From: Alphaproteobacteria bacterium
Lineage (GTDB): Bacteria > Pseudomonadota > Alphaproteobacteria > Micropepsales > Micropepsaceae
Assembly: GCA_028871345.1 (NCBI GenBank)
Contig: JAGWNK010000002.1
Span: forward strand, 62,001 to 126,000
Direction: 5' to 3'
Length of the DNA stretch: 64,000 bases
The notes under the pieces were generated by a model, which searched no databases, was not told the DNA's origin, and saw only the letters and a list, made by a program, of their open reading frames with translations. Positions 57,481 to 64,000 of the stretch are shown here, piece after piece (the stretch's first letter is position 1; every line of letters starts with the position of its first letter). The position numbers and the translations under genes were made by a program.

Positions 57481-57797
57481 TGCTGTTCCTTGGGCGTGCG
57501 AATGACCATCCCGTCGAGCTCCGCCGTCACCTGAATCTGGCAAGAGAGGCGGCTGTTGGGTTTCACGTCCTGGGCGAAGTCCAGCATGGTCTCTTCCATG
57601 TCCTGCTTCGGCGGGATCTTGTCCAGCCATTCCGGCTCAACATAGACGTGGCAGGTGGCACAGGCACAGGCGCCGCCGCAATCCGCGTCGATTCCGGGCA
57701 CCAGGTTCTTCACGGCGCCTTCCATCACGGACCAACCGACCGGCACGTCGACGTCGCGTTCCATGCCGTTGGGCTCGATATACCTGATCTTTGGCAT
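57477..57797 (-). CDS. [2Fe-2S] ferredoxin (adrenodoxin type)
   Basis: 106 residues. C40, C46, C49 and C87 ([13 protein letters not shown] and SRLSCQIQ) bind the 2Fe-2S cluster, spaced C-x5-C-x2-C-x37-C as in adrenodoxin-type ferredoxins. The acidic surface ([12 protein letters not shown]) is suited to a reductase partner. The following gene (57806-59014) encodes a FAD reductase, 8 bases away on the same strand, so the two form one electron-transfer pair. It could feed a Rieske oxygenase or a P450; the Rieske gene in this window (33386) is a candidate but is far away. It lies inside a conserved alpha gene cluster. Confidence 0.93.
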   Translation of the reverse strand: MPKIRYIEPNGMERDVDVPVGWSVMEGAVKNLVPGIDADCGGACACATCHVYVEPEWLDKIPPKQDMEETMLDFAQDVKPNSRLSCQIQVTAELDGMVIRTPKEQH

Positions 57798-57805
57798 GGT
57801 CGTTC

Positions 57806-59014
57806 CTAGCCGATGCTCTTCATGGGCACCGATGCGTCCGCGAGCTTCGCCGCATCGACCCTCGCCCCACCCGCGATCAATTTCCGCCCGACAAGATATT
57901 CCGAGGCCGCATTGACGGACTCCACGGCCGCCACGGCGCCGTTGCGCAGGTGGAATGCCGCGAATTTTCGCTGCGCGGCATCGCCGCGCAGCACGATCTG
58001 ATCCGTGCGCCGTGCCAGCCCGGCAATCTGCAGCTTGAGATCGTATTGATCAGACCAGAACCAGGGCACTTCGCTGTAGATCCTGGGCGTGCCGACCATG
58101 GCGTAGGCCGCGTGCTTGGCCTGGTCTATGGCATTCTCAACACTCTCCAGCCGCAGACAGGCCCCCTCGCGGCCGATATGCCAAGTGCAATCTCCGGCGG
58201 CGAAGATGGCAGGGTCCGCCGTGCGGCAATTCTGGTCCACCACGATACCGTCCTCGCACGGCAGGCCTGCCTCTCGCGCCAGTTCCATATTCGGGATCAC
58301 GCCGATACCCACCAGCGCGATGTCCGCCGGGTAGATTGTACCTGCCGCCCTGACTGCCTCCAATTTTCCGCTCCCCTCAAAGGCTTCAACGCCAGTATTG
58401 AGAAGAAGCTTCACACCGGCTGCACGATGGACATGGTCAAAAAAGGCTGAAACCGGCTGCGAAACGGCCCGAGCCATCACACGGTCGAGAGCCTCGAAGA
58501 CGGTGACGTCAAGGCCGTGCTTGACCGCGACGGCAGCCACCTCGAGGCCGATATATCCTCCTCCCACAACACACAGCCGCCGGCCCGGATGGAAAACTGC
58601 GTTGAGACCGTCGACATCCTCGATGCCGCGCAAATAATGGACGCCCGGCAGATCGGCTCCGGGGCAGCGAATTCGCCGCACCCTGGTCCCTGTCGCCAGC
58701 AGAAGCAGGTCATAGGGCAGCGTCCTCCCGTCACCGAGCTCAACCACTTTCGACTTCCGGTCAATGGAACGAACGGACGTGCCCAGAACGAGGTCGCAGC
58801 CCGATTCGCGGTAGAACGTCTCCGGCTTCAAGAACAGCCGCGCCCGCTCCAGCGTGCCCATGAGGTACGCCTTCGACAGCGGCGGACGCTGGTATGGCGG
58901 AAACGGTTCGTCACCGATCATCGTGATGTCGCCGGTGAAGCCTTCTGCCCGCAAGGTGGCTACGGCCTGGGCGCCGGCCTGGCCTGCACCCACGATGACG
59001 ATTCGCTGCGACAT
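57806..59014 (-). CDS. FAD-dependent ferredoxin reductase
   Basis: 402 residues of the pyridine-nucleotide-disulfide type used for ferredoxin reduction. Two Rossmann folds are seen: [20 protein letters not shown] (FAD) and [20 protein letters not shown] (NADH). [15 protein letters not shown] and [20 protein letters not shown] are typical of rubredoxin/ferredoxin reductases. [20 protein letters not shown] closes the FAD site. No redox cysteine pair is present. The start ATG 59014 puts the FAD fold at residue 4. It is the first gene of the two-gene unit and is divergent from tsaE. Confidence 0.93.
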   Translation of the reverse strand: MSQRIVIVGAGQAGAQAVATLRAEGFTGDITMIGDEPFPPYQRPPLSKAYLMGTLERARLFLKPETFYRESGCDLVLGTSVRSIDRKSKVVELGDGRTLPYDLLLLATGTRVRRIRCPGADLPGVHYLRGIEDVDGLNAVFHPGRRLCVVGGGYIGLEVAAVAVKHGLDVTVFEALDRVMARAVSQPVSAFFDHVHRAAGVKLLLNTGVEAFEGSGKLEAVRAAGTIYPADIALVGIGVIPNMELAREAGLPCEDGIVVDQNCRTADPAIFAAGDCTWHIGREGACLRLESVENAIDQAKHAAYAMVGTPRIYSEVPWFWSDQYDLKLQIAGLARRTDQIVLRGDAAQRKFAAFHLRNGAVAAVESVNAASEYLVGRKLIAGGARVDAAKLADASVPMKSIG

Positions 59015-59127
59015 GACGATCCGAGAAGATGGCTCAAGAAGGGCGGCTAACATGTCTGACGGCAAAGGCGGAATCAACATGGCACGACGTCGTTGAGACG
59101 GCCGCGGCATCACGCTACAAGGCGTTG

Positions 59128-59607
59128 ATGAGCATTGTTTCTCCCCAATTCGAGGCCACTCTTGACCTTGCCGACCAGGAGGCGACAGCCGCACTGGGCG
59201 CGCGGATCGCCAAGGGGCTCCGGAGGGGCGACCTAGTGGCGCTTCACGGCGAGCTCGGGGCCGGCAAGACCACTTTGGCGCGGGCGGTCCTGCGGGCGCT
59301 GTCGGTGACCGAGACGGTGCCCAGTCCGACGTTCACGCTGGTGCAAAGCTATGACACGCCGCGATTGCCGGTCTGCCATTACGACCTTTATCGGATCGAG
59401 AACACCGTGGAACTGGAAGAACTCGCCCTGGACGACGCGCTCTCGGAGGGCGCCGTACTGATGGAGTGGCCTGAACGCGCCGGTGAGGATCTGCCCGGTG
59501 CCGTTCTCCGGATTCACCTGCTTACTACCGGCTCGCAATCGCGCCGCGCGGACATCGCAGGTCCCGCACGGTGGAAACCATTCTTGACAGGATCAAGCTT
59601 TGTCTGA
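59128..59607 (+). CDS. tsaE: tRNA t6A biosynthesis ATPase TsaE
   Basis: 159 residues. TsaE is the ATPase that works with TsaB and TsaD in making t6A37 in tRNAs that read ANN codons. The P-loop is GELGAGKTT at 41-49, followed by PSPTFTLVQSYD and HYDLYRI with the conserved D, and the ALLMEWPERAG-like strand. The ATG at 59128 is the best start. It overlaps the amgK gene by 8 bases, and the tsaE-amgK-murU-addB order is the usual alphaproteobacterial one. Confidence 0.93.
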   Translation: MSIVSPQFEATLDLADQEATAALGARIAKGLRRGDLVALHGELGAGKTTLARAVLRALSVTETVPSPTFTLVQSYDTPRLPVCHYDLYRIENTVELEELALDDALSEGAVLMEWPERAGEDLPGAVLRIHLLTTGSQSRRADIAGPARWKPFLTGSSFV

Positions 59608-60709
59608 CCGCGCTGTACTGCTCTCGAAATTCCTCGACAAAGCCGGATGGGGGGCGGCAGAGCGCCTTGCGCTTCCCGGCGACGCCTCGACCCGACGCTA
59701 TATCCGTTTGCACCAGGGCGAGCGGACGGCGCTTCTCATGGACCAGCCGCAATCCGCAGAGGCACCGACGGCGCCGGCGGACGCCGGGCCCGATGAGAGG
59801 CGGGCGCTTGGCTACAACGCCGTGGCGCGCCTGGCCGGTGCGGACTGCGGGCGCTTCGTGGCCGCGGCCGAATTCCTGTCGTCGCTGGGGCTCAGCGCGC
59901 CGCACATCTACGCGGCCGATCCCACGCTGGGCTTCGTCCTGATGGAAGACTTGGGCAACGCGTTGTTTGCCGACGTTCTCAACGACGGGGGCAGCGAGGT
60001 CCAGCTCTATGCGGCGGCGGCGGACGTCCTGGCGAGGCTTCATGCCCAGACCGCGCCGGCGGCATTGCACCCCGACAAGCCGCTGTTTGCCTATGACGAA
60101 ACGGCCCTGCTGGCCGAAATCGATCTCCTCACCGAATGGTTCTTCCCGGTCGCGCTCAAGCGCCAAGCATCCGAAGACGAAGTCGCGGAGCACCGCGACC
60201 TGTGGCGCAAGGCGCTGGCGCTGGTGCCTGCCGCGCCCCCGGTGTTCGTGCACCGTGACTACCACGCCCAGAACCTGCTGTGGCTGCCGGAAAGGGCCGG
60301 CGCCGCGCGCGTCGGCCTCATCGATTTCCAGGATGCCGTGGCCGGCGCGAAAGCCTACGACCTGATCTCCCTGACCGAGGACGCCAGGCGCGACGTCGCA
60401 CCCGCCCTGCGCCACCATACCGTCGCCCACTATCTGGACTCGATGTACCGCCAGGGCACGCCCGTGGACGAGGCCGCGCTGGCGCACGAAATGGCGCTCT
60501 ATGCGGCGCAACGCAATGTGAAGATCGTGGGCATCTTCGCGCGCCTGTTCCGGCGCGACGGCAAGGCCCGCTATCTCGACTATCTGCCGCGCGTCTGGGG
60601 CTACCTCGGCGAAGATTTGGCACATCCGGCACTTCAACCTCTGCAATCGTGGTATGCTAAGAAGATCCCCGGCGAGGCCCGTGACGTTCCGGATGGCGGA
60701 GGACCATGA
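59600..60709 (+). CDS. amgK: N-acetylmuramate/N-acetylglucosamine kinase AmgK
   Basis: 369 residues of the aminoglycoside phosphotransferase fold. VHRDYHAQNLLWLPE is the catalytic (Brenner) motif and IDFQDAVAGAKAYDLISL is the metal-binding loop. With MurU it forms the anhydro-MurNAc recycling route (MurNAc to MurNAc-1-P to UDP-MurNAc) that bypasses de novo synthesis and confers intrinsic resistance to fosfomycin. The start is TTG at 59600, overlapping tsaE. No ATG stands in the first 60 residues at the right place. It precedes murU by 1 base. Confidence 0.9.
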   Translation: MSDRAVLLSKFLDKAGWGAAERLALPGDASTRRYIRLHQGERTALLMDQPQSAEAPTAPADAGPDERRALGYNAVARLAGADCGRFVAAAEFLSSLGLSAPHIYAADPTLGFVLMEDLGNALFADVLNDGGSEVQLYAAAADVLARLHAQTAPAALHPDKPLFAYDETALLAEIDLLTEWFFPVALKRQASEDEVAEHRDLWRKALALVPAAPPVFVHRDYHAQNLLWLPERAGAARVGLIDFQDAVAGAKAYDLISLTEDARRDVAPALRHHTVAHYLDSMYRQGTPVDEAALAHEMALYAAQRNVKIVGIFARLFRRDGKARYLDYLPRVWGYLGEDLAHPALQPLQSWYAKKIPGEARDVPDGGGP

Positions 60710-60710
60710 C

Positions 60711-61436
60711 ATGAGTTCACCGACGCGCGCGATGATCATGGCTGCGGGGCTCGGGACGCGAATGCGCCCGCTGACCAACGACCGGCCGAAACCGCTCGTG
60801 GTGGTCGCAGGCAAGACGCTGATCGACCACGCCATCGATCGGCTGGTTTCGGCGGGCGTGACGGAGATCGTCGTTAACCTCCATTACAAGGCCGAGATGA
60901 TCAAGGAGCATCTCGCCCGCCGCGCGGACGCGGTGATCCACTATTCCGACGAAAGCGAAGGCCTGTTGGGCACGGGCGGCGGCGTCGCCAAGGCCCTGTC
61001 GCATTTTGGCCAGGAGCCGTTCTTCATCCACAACTCCGACACCATCTGGGTCGAAGGCTACGGCTTCGCCCTGGAACGCATGAAGCATCGGTGGAACCCC
61101 GACGAGATGGACGGGCTGTTGCTCATGGCTCCGATGATCGCCGCCATCGGTTATGAAGGGACGGGCGACTTCATGATGGACGGGCTGGGTCATCTCACTC
61201 GCGTGCCTCCAGGGCGGGTGTCGCCGTTCGCCTATCCCGGCGTGCAGATCGTGCATCCGCGGCTGTTCGCCAATCCCCCGACCGGCGGATTCTCGACCAA
61301 CGTCCTGTGGGACCGCGCCATCGAGCAGCAGCGCCTCTACGGCATCCGCCTGGAAGGCGTTTGGATCCATGTCGGAACGCCGCAGGCCGTGGCGGAGGCC
61401 GACGAATTCCTGGCAGACCTTGCCCCAGCAGCCTAA
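60711..61436 (+). CDS. murU: N-acetylmuramate-1-phosphate uridylyltransferase MurU
   Basis: 241 residues. The nucleotidyltransferase signature AMIMAAGLGTRMRPLTNDRP and KPLVVVAGKTLIDHAIDRL is at the N-terminus. The next, LLGTGGGVAKALSHFGQEPF and NSDTIWVEG, gives the metal-binding Asp. The enzyme transfers UMP to MurNAc-1-P made by AmgK. GGCGGAGGACC lies before the ATG at 60711. Its 3' end overlaps the start of addB by 17 bases. Its gene order with amgK supports the assignment over the more general sugar nucleotidyltransferase. Confidence 0.92.
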   Translation: MSSPTRAMIMAAGLGTRMRPLTNDRPKPLVVVAGKTLIDHAIDRLVSAGVTEIVVNLHYKAEMIKEHLARRADAVIHYSDESEGLLGTGGGVAKALSHFGQEPFFIHNSDTIWVEGYGFALERMKHRWNPDEMDGLLLMAPMIAAIGYEGTGDFMMDGLGHLTRVPPGRVSPFAYPGVQIVHPRLFANPPTGGFSTNVLWDRAIEQQRLYGIRLEGVWIHVGTPQAVAEADEFLADLAPAA

Positions 61437-64000
61437 AGGCAGACGCGCCAACGTCTTCACGATCCCGGCCAGCGCGCCGTTCTCCGCCACGCTGGCGCGC
61501 GGCGTGCTGCAGCGCTTCGGCCGACACCTGGCGGATGTGACCATCTATCTTCCGACCCGGCGCGTGGCGCGGGGCATCGCGGAAGTCTTCGCCCGCGAGG
61601 CCGGCGGCGCGACGCTGCTGCCGGACTTCCGTCCGCTGGGTGACATCGACGAAGACGAGCTTCTGCTGACGACCGCCGAAGAAGAGCTCGATCTTCCGCC
61701 CGCGATCGCACCGCTGCGCCGGCGACTGCTGCTGGCAACGCTGATCCGGCGGTGGAAGCATGCCCGCGACGGCGGAACGATGACCTTCGGACAGGCGGCC
61801 GGTCTCGCAAGAAGCCTCGCGGCGGTCATGGATGAGGTCGAGCAGCAAGGCGCCAGCCTGGCCGGGTTGGAAGACATCGCCCCCGCGGCGCTGGCCAGTC
61901 ACTGGGCCGAGGTCAAGGATTTCCTCAAGCTGATCGACAGCGAGTGGCCGAAGCTGCTGCGGGTGGAGGGACGGGTGAACCCGGAGACTCACCGCAACGC
62001 CGCGCTGCGCGCGCTCGCCAGACATCTTCTGGAGTCGCCGCCGCCCGGTCCCGTGATAGCCGCCGGTTCGACCGGCAGCATTCCGGCGACGGCGGAGCTG
62101 CTGGATTCGATCGCGCGGCTGCCGCAAGGCGCCATCGTCCTGCCCGGGCTGGATTGCGAGCTCGATGCAGAGAGCTGGGAACGCCTCGATCCCGGACACC
62201 CGCAATTCACGCTGAAGCAGCTTCTCGATCGGATTTCCGTGCCGCGCGCCGCGGTGCAGGACTGGGCGGGCGCGGACCCGCGCCCGGAATGCGAGCTGCT
62301 GCTGCGGGAAGTGTTGCGGCCAGCGCCGACGACGGATGCCTGGCGGGCGCTGGCCGAGCGCGAAGATCCGGTGCTCGAGAAAGGCGTGCAACATCTCACG
62401 CTGCTGCCTGCGGCCAATCCCGCGGAAGAAGCGGCGGCGATCGCGCTGTTGTTGCGCGAGTTCGTGGAACAGCCGACGGGCACCGCCGCCCTGGTCACGC
62501 GCGACCGCGCGCTGGCGCGGCGCGTGACGGCGGAACTCTCGCGCTGGAACATCGCCATCGACGACTCCGCCGGCCGGCCATTGTCGCTCACGCCGGCAGG
62601 ATCGTTCCTTTGCCTGATCGCGGAAGCGGCCGACTCCGGATTCGCGCCCGTACCTCTTCTGGCGCTGCTCAAGCATCCCCTGGCCTCGATGGGCGATGCA
62701 GCCTTGTTGCGGAGGCATGCCCGTGCGCTCGACGGACATCTGCGCGGCCCGAGGCCGGATGGCGGCCTCGCCGGTATCGCGAACGCATTGCGCCAGGCGC
62801 CACGAGACCTGCAATCCTGGTTCACGAAGGTGATTGCCATTCTGGCGCCGCTCGAAGCCGCGTTGATGGACCCGGAGGTCGCCATCGGCGCCACGCTCGC
62901 GGCTCATGTGGCGGCGGCCGAACAACTCGCCGATGTCGAAAAACTGTGGCGCGGCACCGACGGCGAAGCGGCAAACCTGCTCGTCAGCGATCTGGCCGAT
63001 GCGGCAACGCGCGACCTGCCAGCCATCGAGTCGGGCTCGTATGCCCCGCTCTTCCGCACGCTTGCCGATGAGATTGCCGTGCGCCCGGCGTTCGGGCGCC
63101 ATCCGCGCCTCGCCATCCTGGGACCGCTGGAAGCCCGCTTGCAGACCTTCGATCTGACGATCCTGGGCGGGCTGAACGAGGGTTCCTGGCCTGCATCTCC
63201 GGCCGACGATCCGTGGTTCTCGCGCCCGATGCGCACGGCGCTGGGCCTGGAGCAGCCCGAACGCGCCATCGGCCTGTCGGCGCACGATTTCGCGACGCTG
63301 GCCGCGGGACCGCGCGTCGTGCTCACCCGATCCCTGAAATCCGAAGGGACGCCGACCGTCGCCTCGCGCTGGATCCAGCGGCTGGTCCAGCTGACGCGCG
63401 GCCTGGGACTCGAAGACAGGCTGGCACCGCCTGGCGCGTGGCAACAGTGGCGCGAAACGCTGTCCCATCCCGGCGAGCAAACGCCCGAGAAGCCCCCGGC
63501 ACCCTGCCCGCCCGTTTCCGAACGTCCGCGCCGGATGCCGGTGACGGATATCGAGAAGTGGATCCGCGATCCGTATGCGATCTACGCCAAGCACGTCCTG
63601 GCTCTCAAGCCGCTCGATCCGCTGGACCAGGAGATCGGGCCGCTCGAGCGCGGCAGCGCCATGCACAAGGCGCTGGAGCGCTTCGCGCAGAAGTATCCAC
63701 GAGAGCTGCCGGCCGAAGCCGCGCGTGATCTGATCCAGATCGCCGACGAGGTCTTCGAGGAGCTCGGCACGCCGAAGTCCGTGCTGTCGCTGTGGCGGCC
63801 GCGTTTCGCGCGCGCCGCGGAATGGTTCGTGCGGGAGGACCGCAAGCGGCGTGCGGCCATCACGGAGATCTTTGCCGAGATCAAGGGGGAAACACCCTTC
63901 CAGGGTCCCGCAGGACCATTCGTGCTGCACGGACGTGCCGACCGCATCGACCGGCTGCGCGCCGGCGGCGCCGTGATCCTCGACTACAAGACCGGCGCCC
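61420..64000 (+). CDS. addB: Double-strand break repair protein AddB (C-terminus beyond right edge)
   Basis: The first 860 residues of the alphaproteobacterial AddB, which forms the AddAB helicase-nuclease with AddA and handles double-strand ends at Chi-like sites. It begins with the usual RANVFTIPASAPFSATLARG stretch. The helicase-like part includes LTLLPAANPAEEAAAIALLL and LTILGGLNEGSWPASPADDP, and the nuclease part has DIEKWIRDPYAIYAKHVLAL, GSAMHKALERFAQKYPR and HGRADRIDRL with VILDYKTGA, where the D-Y-K motif of the RecB-type nuclease is seen before the window ends. The start is TTG 61420, which overlaps murU by 17 bases; no ATG precedes it in frame. Confidence 0.93.
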   Translation, partial: MPQQPKGRRANVFTIPASAPFSATLARGVLQRFGRHLADVTIYLPTRRVARGIAEVFAREAGGATLLPDFRPLGDIDEDELLLTTAEEELDLPPAIAPLRRRLLLATLIRRWKHARDGGTMTFGQAAGLARSLAAVMDEVEQQGASLAGLEDIAPAALASHWAEVKDFLKLIDSEWPKLLRVEGRVNPETHRNAALRALARHLLESPPPGPVIAAGSTGSIPATAELLDSIARLPQGAIVLPGLDCELDAESWERLDPGHPQFTLKQLLDRISVPRAAVQDWAGADPRPECELLLREVLRPAPTTDAWRALAEREDPVLEKGVQHLTLLPAANPAEEAAAIALLLREFVEQPTGTAALVTRDRALARRVTAELSRWNIAIDDSAGRPLSLTPAGSFLCLIAEAADSGFAPVPLLALLKHPLASMGDAALLRRHARALDGHLRGPRPDGGLAGIANALRQAPRDLQSWFTKVIAILAPLEAALMDPEVAIGATLAAHVAAAEQLADVEKLWRGTDGEAANLLVSDLADAATRDLPAIESGSYAPLFRTLADEIAVRPAFGRHPRLAILGPLEARLQTFDLTILGGLNEGSWPASPADDPWFSRPMRTALGLEQPERAIGLSAHDFATLAAGPRVVLTRSLKSEGTPTVASRWIQRLVQLTRGLGLEDRLAPPGAWQQWRETLSHPGEQTPEKPPAPCPPVSERPRRMPVTDIEKWIRDPYAIYAKHVLALKPLDPLDQEIGPLERGSAMHKALERFAQKYPRELPAEAARDLIQIADEVFEELGTPKSVLSLWRPRFARAAEWFVREDRKRRAAITEIFAEIKGETPFQGPAGPFVLHGRADRIDRLRAGGAVILDYKTGA

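Noticed and set aside
61195-63930. 911-residue open frame antisense to murU and addB
   Set aside because: Composition is arginine- and glutamine-rich without motifs, and addB motifs on the other strand are continuous.

Overview
The window is a GC-rich chromosomal segment of an alphaproteobacterium. This rests on gene order: ahcY, divL, tsaE, amgK, murU, addB on the right, and chvI, chvG, hprK, PTS EIIA, HPr in the middle, both typical of that class. The genus is not fixed by what is visible. I see no rRNA or tRNA gene, CRISPR array, complete insertion sequence or prophage, so it reads as core chromosome with small accessory insertions.

Layout. 1-8300: a partial TPR lipoprotein-like secreted protein, a cupin, the remnant of an antitoxin-like regulator, an HNH endonuclease, a patatin phospholipase, rlmN, an IalB-like protein, an ABC-2 export pair and a Gfo/Idh/MocA oxidoreductase. 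8500-18700: a PAS chemoreceptor, an odd secreted coiled-coil protein, an SpoU methyltransferase, an asparaginase, a run of small secreted or membrane proteins, a HicB remnant, and thiC under a TPP riboswitch. 18700-28600: a sugar O-methyltransferase, VOC and creatininase enzymes, acs with two tiny membrane proteins, phhB, a zincin, thpR-murJ and a Bax-inhibitor-1 gene. 28700-33330: a four-gene GldA/GldF/GldG/DUF4340 ABC operon. 33386-43076: a Rieske oxygenase, carB, greA, a membrane protein behind a TPP-riboswitch-like leader, a second chemoreceptor, and a winged-helix regulator with its membrane partner. 43298-52863: an OPT transporter, ChvI/ChvG with HPrK, EIIA and HPr, an S10 peptidase, a TetR pair and a DUF202 protein. 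53322-64000: ahcY, divL, a ferredoxin and its reductase on the opposite strand, tsaE, amgK, murU and addB, which runs off the right edge.

How it fits together. Envelope physiology recurs: ChvG/ChvI sensing, PTS-Ntr signalling, MurJ lipid II flipping and AmgK/MurU peptidoglycan recycling. DivL belongs to the CtrA cell-cycle pathway, and its phospho-acceptor histidine is replaced by tyrosine here. AhcY closes the methyl cycle.

The most interesting non-coding signals are: a TPP-aptamer-like leader at 38772-38882 that has lost the pyrophosphate-side hairpin and has two competing pairing partners; an 80-bp inverted repeat at 57401-57480 that supplies the stop codons of two convergent genes and has a half copy at 20281; tandem hairpin-led repeats and a palindrome upstream of ahcY; and palindromic operators at 43158-43176 and 51934-51949.
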